A stretch of 62,500 nt of DNA from Symbiodinium natans (GCA_905221605.1 CAJNDS010002245.1:432544-495043); one strand, 5' to 3'; shown: positions 18,901-26,037, numbered from the stretch's first letter. Translations and numbers: made by a program. Notes: a model not told the origin generated them from the sequence alone.

Positions 18901-21337
18901 TGCATCGCGGGCTGCAACAAACCGGGACCCTGAGGCAACCAAGCAACGTTTGCTTGGGCGCGGCGAGGTGTTCGACAAAGCATCGTCTGCATCTTCTACA
19001 GCCGCAGCCGCAGAGATTGGGCCATCACAGCCGAAGAAGGCGAAGACCAGTGGAAGCAGCGACGAAGTTATCCCCACAGGATACCTCAGGGTGTCCGATG
19101 ACTTCCAGCTCGTCGACATGTTGGGCCTTGACTGGGACACGATCGCACAACGCCCATCTGATGATGAGGCCGACTGGGTGATCCTGTCCCCTGAGGATCT
19201 CCCCAATTTTTCCACTGTGCCAATTCCGCGTGGGACTCGGAATTATGTGACCGGGGTCGTTAGAGGCAAAATCTACGACGACATGCACGACTCGGAGCTT
19301 TGGTGTCGGACCCGTGATGTTCTCGATCGTGTGAACTATGATTGCGGCACCAGCTACGGTCTTGGCATCTTGTTGTCCATGGTGAAGAACGACAACAAGG
19401 GTCGCTTTGAGCTCAAGGCCGACAGAAACCATCAACTCGCCGACTACTATGGTCTGGCCGGATACCCTGTGCTTATACGGGCTAGGCAGGGGCATTCAAA
19501 AGGTTTGATGGAGACTGCGTCCGACGAGCAAATTTGCGACTGCTGGCTGTCGTGTATCCCGAAGAATGAGATGAGTGACCACGACGCCACCTTTGAAGGT
19601 AGGCCGGTCCTTTGCTGGGAAGAGACTCCCAAACGTCTCTACCACAGAACATTCAAGGACCGCGCCTTCAAGATTGTGCAATCAGCCTTCTACCCCGGCT
19701 ACCGAACGGCCAACGCCCATGTGTATTTTTCTGATCGCGAAGTCGGACATCACGAAAATCGTGCTGGTGTACGTGCCGATCGACCTTTCGAGCTTGTGGT
19801 TGACACACGTGAGGCTCTCCGACTTGGCGTGGGGCTCTTTTACTCCAGATCAGAAGGTGTGCTCTCCAGTCAGTCGGTCCCTGGCAGCTGCGTGCTGTAC
19901 ATACGGGACACGGCGTCTGACACCGTCATCTGGAGCAGAGTCGAGGAAACTGATGCCCCTCAATCTGAGGAGGCCGGTTTTACTCTTCCCGCCGGTGGAG
20001 ACGAACCACAAGATAGCGTGGAGGTCATCTACGAGCTCGAGGACGAGGAGCCTGAAGACGTTGCGATCAAGCCAATCATCAAGGTCGAGCTCCCAGTTGC
20101 GGCGGATGCTTTGGGTACAGACGAAGATGTTCCCGAAGGCCCGAGGGTGACGTTCAACACCGACATTGACATCCAGGAGATTTCGCCTACTAGGTCGACT
20201 GCTGGATATATCGAGATCGTCGCTGGTGACGATGCAGATGTTGGTGCAGCATCCTCTGGTCAAGCGGCTGGTACTCAGCGCGCCGGGAGCCTGACCCGCA
20301 TCCAGTGCGATCATTGCGGCAACCTGCGTTTGGAAGGGCAGCATCGTTGCTTCCATTGTGGCTGCTTCTTGACCAAAGGAAGCAGGCAGTCAACGTTCCG
20401 CATGTTTATGAGCCGCAAGCGCAACGACGTCCTCGACCAGATCGCCCAGGAAACTGGCTACCGGCTCTGGCAGCTGACGGCTGACCAGGTACGCCGGGGC
20501 TCAGGACAGCACGACAACCGCGGCGCTCAGTCTGTCGATGGAAAGGCTATTGCTCAAGCAAAGCAAAGCCTTAAGCACTTCCGCGGCCAAGGACACTCTG
20601 GCATGCTCGACAAGTTCGATTCTGACCATAACTATGCCATTTACGCGGTCCGAAATGGATGGACACGCCGGTTGTTGTCAATTCAGGAGTGCGTTGCTTT
20701 CGCTTATCTCCCGAATCCTGGCCGCAATCGTGAACAGAGAGCATTGGGTTACGGATCGAGCCGTCGTTTGGAAGCAAGCCAAGTGGACCACACGGCACTT
20801 TGCCGCATGGTGTACTTCGACAAGCCCGCCGGTGATCTCATCCAGGCCGGATTATTGTCGAATGACCAGGAGGAGCCCATCGGTTTTGCCTGGCTTGGTA
20901 GCTTCTATGGTGTTGAGGATTTCTCTCGCGTCGCCTTCTTTACGAGGGGGGTGAGCCATATCCTTACCTTCTGCGAAGGCACCATTGAGCTCCCACATGC
21001 GACTGAGGCCGGCGACATCAAGGTCTTCCTGAAGGCGGTGGTTCGTGACAACCATTCCGCAGCGAGAACATTGGTTGGCCAGATGAAAGATGACGCCGAG
21101 GCCTCACGTGCAGCACAAAGGCTCGCGGATGAGCGTCGTGCCCGGCAGCAGGAGCGCAACGCCCCTCGCCATGAGGAGGCCGATGTATGGTCGTCCTCAA
21201 CGTGGGGCTGGTCTGACCACGGAACTTGGTGGTCTGGAGACTGGCGCTCTGAGAATCGCTGGACCGAATGGGACTGGAGCAGCTGGCAGCAAGACCGCCA
21301 CACTCCATGGCGCTATGATCATAGCCGTAGGTGGTAA
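12953..21337 (+). CDS. pol: Copia RT-RNase H plus multi-enzyme extension
   Basis: The + frame is open 12812-21337, but the sense portion seems to begin near 12953 (DFTFPMRSEQLALQERLRK). From about 13470 to 13915 true coding lies in another frame (PSEFWHMYSKAQREADIE to HFGKIFEICSVKK), returning at an A6 run (13912-13917). RT has VVYVDDFKMAG with the YVDD at codon 14372. RNase H has CDADHAG at codon 15389 and STESEVVAANQ. Ordinary Copia sequence ends near 16040 (ADIFTKPF, then LRLIAHV). The frame then stays open without a break for about 5.3 kb through the domains listed separately, ending in a Trp/Arg-rich tail at TAA 21335. Residue numbers below count from 12812. Confidence 0.85.
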   Translation, partial: LCDFAFEIGNFPILRSKRMELLPGDFTFPMRSEQLALQERLRKPALSDQDCSWGGTDGAGPRAPTGDSPDKPLPPPGVPDLDGSDLKDRLSEYLDQVAKENEDYVPEDVGAVEDWLGGDAPGSSKEATTEPKASSTLPRHDPKTMPDGRKVPKGYNWDGVRLVRDKKGSKRPKGHLIPLRNFGTCIQRHNGRLTLKDSNARRLVKPRRMLARPLEIPRPCLSSPNLILSPIEIAWRLCTGPSLVRSRVRCLLWLPGLSGLKRSKVLPLLKKPWIENGRSLPISLAGSKRRFESTGMLQLKPNTRMSRPISGKSLRFVRSRKNELPDGHPQKKWKGRSVFQGNNVQDENHDHAIFAELGSSPASMEAGKIIDVFGSQPGYVKQQADGIAAYTQALFKGIETWVRLPRNRWPKEWSGYEDPVCPLRLALYGHPDSGGIWERYCTEQLESVGFTAVLPDIWHSVFYHAELDLLLVVYVDDFKMAGPQDKINKGWELIAKVIDMEPAEVLGRYFGCHHVEQNRVQLSREDHPFAYVFDKKHASPAADYQVRPNRKEDFWEVDAELAAVVRHHIYPRRKLYVPTQDDVSKFPHISCQRITVFDDGRDSIHDDLNQGGPADQSGWWTGKTYFAIAEVSDEDFSHALAAKRYKPKRSKAEAKREARQSKFKSTESISQGKTPSMTVPVNVVYYDMRDFLVSCVDRYCELAKVDKKSLKHVATPFHENRVAKVLESNEPSGKLQPIASRVLMKVLFAARMARWDLLRATQALASRVTKWSRDCDVALHRLISYINSSLEVRMRGFIGDRIQDYCKLWMFCDADHAGSHDSKSTSGCALYLVGPNTYFPLNAFSKKQTSITTSSTESEVVAANQGIRAQGLPSLSLWIFLWREVASRTASYQARPKTKPNQREDDIIARIDPELDEIRYDECRADGRSVSDLNGLRVHLSPKFAVQLLEDNQATITILLKGDSEKLRHTDRTQRISFAWIKQQFERNFFDMINVDTKEQVADIFTKPFADRGKWEHALRLIAHVDAPLQGGRQSKAHESDAHLINKPVVHAHPVVQPLNDPCAIAEELSKERDFSTKALLRVAQFMYPNKTKRKMIKLDNRSYYHIFGQWTYGGMQGVTKATRRWPQIARFLNGVVRAHAPQDFTWNSVLLSSSTGASVHKDHGNAKDSMSFAISVGDFKGGELWLEDPSVSSDSAIVRVGPNGKRLKGRAVSTHNKALVFNPRNLHCVLPFTGTRFSIVAYSSRSQESLASDETDKLKELHFRLPAPAVTASPARDLSRPSGCKRIIVEFCCSPDSRLGEARPAAQGCKIIRVTDQQNALKDSTLKSVASQIHTLCDEGGAFKPILVFASLPCTGGCPWNRMTPNSPKWQQHQSLFIELLKQLKSLLRRMKTFKPQVAFELPKECDYWKWGEVQKLIQDYDLELYRCDGCMLGILDHQGLPLRKAWIVASSVPMQRLAAHRCDHNHKHGESRGKDLRNSESYTYVMTDCIHHDWKVFCDSLSKHSACAINTLSQTRTETSTCDFETTNTLVACCAIAAVHCSPNMERTTAGIVAPTEVLFSWWARRLTETALCSEYRTMAALEDGEHAVNEFYKYVPRPVLCEFAFKNPAECGNVAKVGLLSDQGLAMLQPEHIRGRLRSLIIVADSSTTFLTEGNYKTDLLADITVNRTNVFPDFQGVEYIPSWGSNLTRLVQLAVDKINMWERAGAIDKTLSVDVMIVWNANELVGEKGLFLDPNYKPSTEHWRGKPHVAQGQWSFIGPKILRELHKLKELQKRPHVGTVLLTSATDHKAYFLPREWGTLMEEILDYAAQIGLAVKNFNVPATQIRKYDSYHFLEDTNHRRQLLRWIGATARIMVLRHQCSFFRTEDLDRTLVNYQHVPRPNARFAVGAQIDDQIFKRLQRTRAREVYQPLVEADPWDDVYFDGPAESFPSGAPIRLQDREFPNMVRLESGEYVPRSQFEASQQEAVDNAPRPGEAVIAASRAATNRDPEATKQRLLGRGEVFDKASSASSTAAAAEIGPSQPKKAKTSGSSDEVIPTGYLRVSDDFQLVDMLGLDWDTIAQRPSDDEADWVILSPEDLPNFSTVPIPRGTRNYVTGVVRGKIYDDMHDSELWCRTRDVLDRVNYDCGTSYGLGILLSMVKNDNKGRFELKADRNHQLADYYGLAGYPVLIRARQGHSKGLMETASDEQICDCWLSCIPKNEMSDHDATFEGRPVLCWEETPKRLYHRTFKDRAFKIVQSAFYPGYRTANAHVYFSDREVGHHENRAGVRADRPFELVVDTREALRLGVGLFYSRSEGVLSSQSVPGSCVLYIRDTASDTVIWSRVEETDAPQSEEAGFTLPAGGDEPQDSVEVIYELEDEEPEDVAIKPIIKVELPVAADALGTDEDVPEGPRVTFNTDIDIQEISPTRSTAGYIEIVAGDDADVGAASSGQAAGTQRAGSLTRIQCDHCGNLRLEGQHRCFHCGCFLTKGSRQSTFRMFMSRKRNDVLDQIAQETGYRLWQLTADQVRRGSGQHDNRGAQSVDGKAIAQAKQSLKHFRGQGHSGMLDKFDSDHNYAIYAVRNGWTRRLLSIQECVAFAYLPNPGRNREQRALGYGSSRRLEASQVDHTALCRMVYFDKPAGDLIQAGLLSNDQEEPIGFAWLGSFYGVEDFSRVAFFTRGVSHILTFCEGTIELPHATEAGDIKVFLKAVVRDNHSAARTLVGQMKDDAEASRAAQRLADERRARQQERNAPRHEEADVWSSSTWGWSDHGTWWSGDWRSENRWTEWDWSSWQQDRHTPWRYDHSRRW
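16160..16740 (+). other. Domain: 2OG-Fe(II) dioxygenase-like
   Basis: Within the Copia polyprotein after RNase H. Visible iron-ligand pattern: HKD (His1208, Asp1210, codons from 16433) in GASVHKDHGN, then the strand pattern FKGGELWLED, then distal His1275 in PRNLHCVLPF with Arg1284 in GTRFSIVAY. H-x-D...H plus a downstream Arg is the usual jelly-roll set for iron and 2-oxoglutarate. The substrate cannot be read from sequence. Family fit is good by motif; a structure prediction would settle it. Confidence 0.7.
16795..17450 (+). other. Domain: Rossmann methyltransferase-like with Pro-Cys motif
   Basis: RIIVEFCCSPDSRLGEA (around residue 1338) resembles a SAM-binding motif I strand-loop. ASLPCTGGCPWNR places a Pro-Cys at residues 1401-1402, as in cytosine-C5 methyltransferase motif IV. 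AFELPKECDYW (Glu1449) sits where an ENV-like motif VI would fall. The His/Cys-containing end has HRCDHNHKHGESRG. Spacing fits a compact C5-like methyltransferase, but motif matches are partial, so the activity is inference. Confidence 0.45.
17690..18530 (+). other. Domain: SGNH/GDSL-hydrolase-like region
   Basis: LIIVADSSTTFLTEGN at residues about 1690-1705 (Asp1695-Ser1696) looks like the block I DS turn. VDVMIVWNANELVG and GTVLLTSATD resemble the middle strands. KYDSYHFLED gives D-x-x-H (Asp1880, His1883), like block V. The distance of about 185 residues fits an SGNH fold. Esterase-like domains are known in CR1-type LINE ORF1 proteins, but I know of none as a standard Copia part. The assignment rests on short motifs. 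Confidence 0.4.
19050..19940 (+). other. Domain: KptA/Tpt1 RNA 2'-phosphotransferase
   Basis: Clear family signatures in order: DDFQLVDMLGLD (N-terminal helix), RFELKADRN, then LIRARQGHSKG (Arg2223, His2228), LYHRT (His2278; the family usually has H-G-T), NAHVYFS (His2303), and ELVVDTREALRLGVGLFYSR with a following GVL-x-SQSVPGSCVLYI. KptA/Tpt1 transfers an internal RNA 2'-phosphate to NAD+; relatives ADP-ribosylate RNA or DNA 5'-phosphates. The domain is about 290 residues with all core blocks present and no frame break. Its role in an LTR element is unknown. Confidence 0.82.
20300..21337 (+). other. Domain: zinc ribbon and C-terminal region of polyprotein
   Basis: CDHCGNL...CFHCGCFL forms a C-x2-C...C-x2-C ribbon (Cys2499, 2502, 2513, 2516). 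It is followed by about 300 residues I do not recognise, starting FRMFMSRKRNDVLDQIAQ, and a charged helix (QRLADERRARQQERN). The last 45 residues are very rich in Trp, Arg and Asp (for example TWGWSDHGTWWSGDW). The tail could bind nucleic acid; that is inference. Confidence 0.5.
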
Positions 21338-21667
21338 CATACCACATTTTGCGTTTGCACAACACGTTTGCCATCGCCTTGTTTTCCTCTTTTGCGGCAC
21401 GCGTTGTGTTTTGCAGTGTTTGTTCATACCGTGTCTGTATCCCCGCCGACGTTCCAGCAAACGGAACCAAACAAAGAATACGCCGCCTCTTAGGGCTGGC
21501 CGGAATATTTTTGAAGTCGGTGCGCGGTGATCGGCGGTGTGTTTTCGGAATTCACACCTCGGGCTACAGTGCTTTGAACATGCAGTAGAAAAGGCAATGC
21601 GGCACAAACTGTGTTCGCCGTGGCTTCGTTGACAGCGCCTCAGCATTTCACGCTTCGACGAGGGGGG
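21338..21667 (+). other. Copia 3' untranslated region with polypurine tract
   Basis: Non-coding tail after the TAA. It ends CGACGAGGGGGG directly before TGTATTTTATA of the LTR at 21668, a good polypurine tract for plus-strand priming. The last 116 bp (21552-21667) recur at 21824-21939, again ending in the purine tract before an LTR. Confidence 0.75.
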
Positions 21668-21811
21668 TGTATTTTATATTCGGACCTCCTTGCCACTTTT
21701 GCCTTCATGTATGTTGCACCTATCGCACTCAAGCCCTCTGAGACAAAAAGGTAGAAGTGCGCCTGTGTTTCATGGCTTAACGGATTGCATTGGTGGATTT
21801 CCCAAACTATA
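21668..21811 (+). repeat. 3' LTR, first copy
   Basis: 144 bp, one mismatch to the 5' LTR and identical by eye to the copy at 21940-22083. It is followed by the same 13 bp (GGTTATCAGCCGT) that follows the 5' LTR. Confidence 0.92.
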
Positions 21812-21939
21812 GGTTATCAGCCGTCACACCTCGGGCTACAGTGCTTTGAACATGCAGTAGAAAAGGCAATGCGGCACAAACTGTGTTCGCCGTGGCTTCG
21901 TTGACAGCGCCTCAGCATTTCACGCTTCGACGAGGGGGG

Positions 21940-22083
21940 TGTATTTTATATTCGGACCTCCTTGCCACTTTTGCCTTCATGTATGTTGCACCTATCGCAC
22001 TCAAGCCCTCTGAGACAAAAAGGTAGAAGTGCGCCTGTGTTTCATGGCTTAACGGATTGCATTGGTGGATTTCCCAAACTATA
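21940..22083 (+). repeat. 3' LTR, second (outermost) copy
   Basis: 144 bp ending CCCAAACTATA, directly followed by the AAGTT duplication (22084-22088) and then a TTTAGGG tract. Confidence 0.92.
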
Positions 22084-22163
22084 AAGTTTAGGGTTTAAGG
22101 TTTAGGGTTTAGGGTTTGGGGTTTGGGGTTCTGGGGTTTGGGGCTTTACGGGCTTGGGGCAAG

Positions 22164-22233
22164 GGACTTCCGTCAGGTGGAAGCCTGGGCCATCGGCCAG
22201 ACCCTCAACTTACGCCCCGGCGACGTCGTGCTG
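22164..22233 (+). CDS. Exon of THUMPD2/3-like RNA methyltransferase (part 1)
   Basis: After the acceptor-like GGGGCAAG the frame reads DFRQVEAWAIGQTLNLRPGD then VVL, ending at CTG before GACCC. In THUMP-type guanosine-N2 methyltransferases this stretch leads into the SAM-binding motif I, LDPMCG-x-GT. The matching motif is in the next exon at 22943. The join CTG|GACCCC keeps frame and gives VVLDPMCGKGT. The intervening 709 bp would have a GA donor and AG acceptor. Alternatively a GT donor lies four bases downstream of GACCC (CTTG|GTTTAG) but it breaks the motif. Confidence 0.62.
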
Positions 22234-22942
22234 GACCCTTGGTTTAGGGTTTAGGGTATAGGGTTTAGGGTTCAGGGTTGCCTTTTGGTGCTATTCCCCA
22301 CCTCTGCCGCCCGCCCCCCACCCCCCCCCCTCCGGCCTTTAACACCCTAGCCCTGAGCCCTGAACTGTGAGCCCTCGACCGAATGACCCCCTAAACCCTC
22401 AAGCCGCGTTGTGGTGTGAGCCCTTGCTCGAAGATTCGTAGAGGGAGCGGGGCCCCTTTTATCATACCCATCACCGCCCTTAAGCAAACTGGTGCCCAGT
22501 TGCCGGCATAGTTGTGTTGAGGCTCTCAAGAGGATTAAGGGGCGTGCAGAACTCAGGGAGCTAAGGGGCTTACAACCCTGAACCTTAAACCCTAAACCCT
22601 AAACCCTAAACCCTAAGCCTTAACCCCAAGCGCTAAGGCTGCAGAAGCTCTAGGCCCTTTGGCTGGCAACACCCCAAGTCCCGAACTCTTAGCATGAATG
22701 AGCCCTCTGCATCCCTAAGACCGAAACCCGAAAAGCCTTCAGCCCTAAACCCTAAACCCTAAACCCTAAACCCTAAACCCTAAACTTAGCAGTTCAATAC
22801 CCAACTTTTCGACCTCTCATAAGGTAGTCTTATTCTGAAATTTTGAACTTTTCACCCTATGGGTAAACCCTAAACCCTGAACCCTAAACCCTAAACCCTA
22901 AACCCTTTTGGGGCCCGAAGCTTTAAATCTGGTGCGCCGCAG

Positions 22943-22994
22943 GACCCCATGTGTGGAAAGGGCACACTGCTACTCGAGGCGGGGAAGATGCTGG
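22943..22994 (+). CDS. Exon of THUMPD2/3-like RNA methyltransferase (part 2)
   Basis: After the acceptor GCGCCGCAG the frame reads DPMCGKGTLLLEAGKML, the methyltransferase motif I that binds S-adenosylmethionine. It probably ends at a GC donor (CTGG|GCTAGG). It is preceded by CCCTAAA repeats and followed by TTTAGGG repeats. Upstream and downstream exons of the gene were not found with confidence, so this may be a relic or an intron-rich gene. Confidence 0.65.
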
Positions 22995-24465
22995 GCTAGG
23001 CTTAGAGTTTAGAGTTTTGGGTTTAGGGTTTAGGGTTTCGCGTTTGGGGTTTAGGGTTTAGGGTTTCGGGTTTATGGTTTAGGGTTTAGGGTTTATGGAA
23101 GCTATTAAGGGTTCAGGTCCGGGGAAAGTTTTGAGGAGTTGCGAGGAAAGTTTCGAGGAAAGTTTCGAGGATTTTTTTTGGGACTTTTGGATAATTTCAA
23201 GTTACAGGGGCTTAAGATGGCTTGAGGGTTTAGGGTTTAGGGCTTAGGGCTGCGGGCTTTGGGTTGGGAGTTTGGGAGTTTGGGAGTTCGGTGGCGGGGC
23301 AGCCTCCTTTGAGTCCAATAGCAAAGGTCGCGAAGCCGCCTACTATATACCAAATGCAGCTACCAATGACCACGATATCTGCCAGCATCACCTAAACCCT
23401 AAACCCTAAACCCTAAACCCTAAACCCTAAACCCTAAACCCTAAACCCCTGCACCCTGAACCTGAAGTCGAGAGCCGCGCCCTCCGCAGGCTGCTATTTG
23501 GTGGCCCGAGGTGCTCAGGGTTGAGGGGTTTAGGGTTTAGGGGAAAAGGGTTTAGGGTTGAGGGGTTTAGGGTTTAGGGAAAAGGGTTTAGGGTTTATGG
23601 GGTTTGTGGGGTTTATCATTAGGGTTCATAGGGCGGCTTATGGGGTTTACATGATGGGGTTTATAGGGTTTATCGGGTTTACAGGGTTCGCAGCCTCTTT
23701 GTGCGTGTGTTTCAGGGTTTCAGGGTTGTTTGGGTGTTTGTTCTAAGGGGGTTCAGGGTTTGCTTTCGTTAGGGTTAGCCCTCGCAGTGCATGCAACACA
23801 TAGCTTGCACGAGTGTTAGGTCGTGAGCTTAGGGTTTAGGGTTTAGGGTTTAGGGTTTAGGGTTTAGGGTTTAGGGTTTAGGGTTTAGGGTTTAGGGTTT
23901 AGGGCTCAGGATTTGGGGTTGAGGGTTCTAGCGAATTGCGAAGCCTTTGGAGACGCCGTCCCTACGCCCTACGCCGAAGCAGCGAGACAGCGTACCGTGA
24001 ACCCCACACCCCTATTTTGAACCTAGAAACCCCGAAGCCCCAACCCCTACACCGAAAACCCTAAACCCTAAACCCTAAACCCTAAACCCTCGGTCTCTCC
24101 TGACCCTAAGTTAAACCCTCCACATTCAGCCCTAAAGTCTTTAAAGCCCTAGAACCCCTAACCCTCAACCCTAAACTCAATGAGGCTATTTTGGCATGTT
24201 CTCCCTTCTACTAACAGGCCTCAATAGGGATTCGAATACTACTAATAATCACCTGTAACCCTCTGTGTTTCCTGGAGCTTTGTTTCTTGACCTCCGCGAG
24301 AGGCTCGGTATGTTGGCTGCGATGCTGACGCAGCCCAGTTGGAGGCGCCTCCTTCGCGGACGAGCATGCAGTAATATAGGACTACGAACTGCTTGAGAAC
24401 CACCAAAAAATCAACAATATTCTTCCTTATAAGGGGAATATACCCTAAGCCCTAAACCCTAAACC

Positions 24466-24477
24466 CTATACCCTAAA
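24466..24477. other. LINE target site duplication (left), CTATACCCTAAA
   Basis: The same 12 bp occurs at 35995-36006 directly after the LINE. Because CCCTATACCCTAAA variants occur elsewhere in these arrays (for example near 37420), part of the match could be chance. Confidence 0.55.
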
Positions 24478-25020
24478 GGCGTTTTCTTTCAAGGTTCAGG
24501 TAGTTTCCCTCCGCGGTCCCTGGCCTTGTTGCAAAACCCTGGTGTGGCACTATAATTGCCCACGACATCACTGCTCCGTTGGTTATTTCCATCGTTGAGC
24601 CCAATACCTGGCTTGGCTCTGCCCTCCACTGATCTGGTTCGCCCTGGTGTTGCTGGCATCCAAGCTTTCCTCGACCCGCTCTTCACTTTCACTCTGGTGG
24701 TGTCAGTGCATGTGCGGTGGAATCGTCGCTGGACGTTTTTTCACGTTATCCTGTGGCTTTATCACCTTTTTCTGGCTGGTGAGTTTTGGTGGGTGGTACA
24801 ACGGCGACTACCTCATCAATTTCGAAGAGAAGGGAATCCTCTTCTCACAGAAGGGCCAGAAGATCGAGAACAAGAGCTCGAACAACTCTGCGGTGTGCGA
24901 TTTCTGGTCTGATTTCGCCCTCGGATCAGAGAGTGCAACTGGCGCAAAGACAGTTGCAACACCACCACTCGAGATCGACGCTTCCTTGGCTGGTTCAAAG
25001 GCTGAGAGAAGGCGAGATGA
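24478..25020 (+). other. LINE 5' region, possibly coding
   Basis: One + frame from 24647 to about 25010 looks protein-like. It includes a hydrophobic stretch (GRFFTLSCGFITFFWLVSFGG) and then a hydrophilic part, and could be the N-terminus of ORF1 joined by a one-base shift to the next segment. Otherwise this is a 5' untranslated region. No promoter is recognised. Confidence 0.35.
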
Positions 25021-26037
25021 ATCAACGGCAGAAAGAACAAGGCCAACGCATGGTACTGCGGAGATTGCGGGTCTCCTTGGCAATCGTATGGTGGATCGGA
25101 CAGACAGCAGAAGCAGGAGAAGGCCCCCTGGCAGCGAGAAGCAGACAGGTGGTCGCAATCTCCACGGAGGAGGGTCTCGCCGCGGAGGAGGAAGCCACCG
25201 GATGGTGGAGCCAAAGGCAAGCCCAAAGGCGAAGGCAAAGGCTCTCAGCAGAAAGGGAAGGCAACTACGCTGGCACCGGATATTGCAGCTTTGCCGCCTC
25301 CGCCGACATCCACGACTGTTGTACTGCCGAAGGCCCCAGGAACTGGGCCGAGCCAACAGGCACCCGAAGGAGACAAAAAGCTGCTGGCAGCACTGGTTGC
25401 CCATATGGAGCATTCGGAAGAGACACCGATAGAGCTGGCGACGATGATCAGCCATTATCGGGAGGAGAACCATCGAGTTCAGGGGAAGACCCTGCACCGG
25501 TTGGTGTCGCAACAGACGGAGGCAAAGAGTGCTCTGGAGAAGGCCAGAGCCGATCGGCAGGCCTACGATTCGGCGTGGGCACAGTATGTGGCCAACCTCG
25601 CGACGCTGTTTCAGAAGCAACTGGAAGAACGGCAGAAAGTGATCTCGCAGCTCGAAGAAGCCGAGTCCTCATGGGAGACCAAACTTCAGGATGCCTCAGC
25701 ATTGCTATCTCGGACGGCAGGAGCTGGCAATACGAAAGACGAAGTGGTCGATGTGGAAGAGGAGGTCGATGCTGCCGCTGCTACAGATGCTGCCTCGGAT
25801 GTGCGGAAAGAGCAACGTGCATCCCAGATGCAAGAGATCGAAAGGACGAATCTTGGCATCTTGCAGGCCCTCAACACGGCGAAGGATACGGCGCTGGAAG
25901 GAGTGGCCAGAGATGTTTCCAGATCGCCACGACGGAAACAAAAGGACACGGAGCAGGAGCATGTGGACGAAGTTCCACCAAAGATGGCCAAGACAGCGCC
26001 ACTGGCCAAGACAGCGCCACCTTTGGGCCCTGGCTAA
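25021..26037 (+). CDS. LINE ORF1-like protein
   Basis: Reading the frame that ends at TAA 26035: an N-terminal WYCGDCGSPW (a W-x-C-x2-C-x2-W zinc-binding start), a Lys/Arg/Gly-rich part (GAKGKPKGEGKGSQQKGK), then about 200 residues of charged coiled coil (for example QLEERQKVISQLEEAESSW). A basic tail SRSPRRKQK ends it. The only ATG in the latter part is at 25291; a TGA at 25018 precedes this segment. It probably forms the RNA-binding particle. Larger overlapping frames here are shadows. Confidence 0.6.
   Translation: MNGRKNKANAWYCGDCGSPWQSYGGSDRQQKQEKAPWQREADRWSQSPRRRVSPRRRKPPDGGAKGKPKGEGKGSQQKGKATTLAPDIAALPPPPTSTTVVLPKAPGTGPSQQAPEGDKKLLAALVAHMEHSEETPIELATMISHYREENHRVQGKTLHRLVSQQTEAKSALEKARADRQAYDSAWAQYVANLATLFQKQLEERQKVISQLEEAESSWETKLQDASALLSRTAGAGNTKDEVVDVEEEVDAAAATDAASDVRKEQRASQMQEIERTNLGILQALNTAKDTALEGVARDVSRSPRRKQKDTEQEHVDEVPPKMAKTAPLAKTAPPLGPG

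Larger units (their letters stand above)
8182..22083 (+). mobile_element. Ty1/Copia LTR retrotransposon, 13.9 kb, with enlarged polyprotein
   Basis: Complete element bounded by 144-bp LTRs and flanked by the exact 5-bp duplication AAGTT (8177-8181 and 22084-22088). Order: LTR, short leader, Gag with CCCH fingers, retropepsin, integrase, RT, RNase H, then an extension of about 5.3 kb, a purine tract GAGGGGGG, and LTR. Integrase before RT is diagnostic of Copia. The 5' LTR differs from the 3' LTRs by one base by eye, so insertion is recent. An extra 272-bp tandem repeat at the 3' end makes an LTR-128 bp-LTR unit. The pol frame changes at least four times, so this copy is probably inactive unless the breaks are assembly errors. 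Confidence 0.93.
21668..22083 (+). mobile_element. Miniature LTR-128 bp-LTR unit (TRIM-like)
   Basis: LTR (21668-21811), 13 bp of leader or primer site, then 116 bp identical to the 3' tail including the purine tract, then LTR (21940-22083). It is what remains if everything between primer site and the last 116 bp is deleted. It shares one target duplication with the full element, so it integrated joined to it or arose in place by recombination. The period of the tandem is 272 bp. Confidence 0.8.
22089..24465. repeat. Telomere-like repeat field between the two retrotransposons
   Basis: TTTAGGG-type tracts at 22085-22135, 22240-22280, 23030-23095, 23221-23260, 23527-23600 and 23826-23905. CCCTAAA tracts at 22575-22615, 22744-22785, 22865-22905, 23395-23445 and 24055-24090. 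It contains the methyltransferase exons listed separately. Other islands at 23310-23393 and 23926-23998 are open but unassigned; 23310-23393 reads as a hydrophobic segment on the minus strand (LADIVVIGSCIWYIVGGF). 23600-23720 is a GGGTTTAT-like variant tract. A partial hairpin repeat lies at 24386-24444. Confidence 0.8.

Noticed and set aside
19050-19940. KptA as an independent host gene nested in the element
   Set aside because: It is in the same uninterrupted frame as RNase H and the zinc ribbon, with no separate start context or stop, between LTRs.
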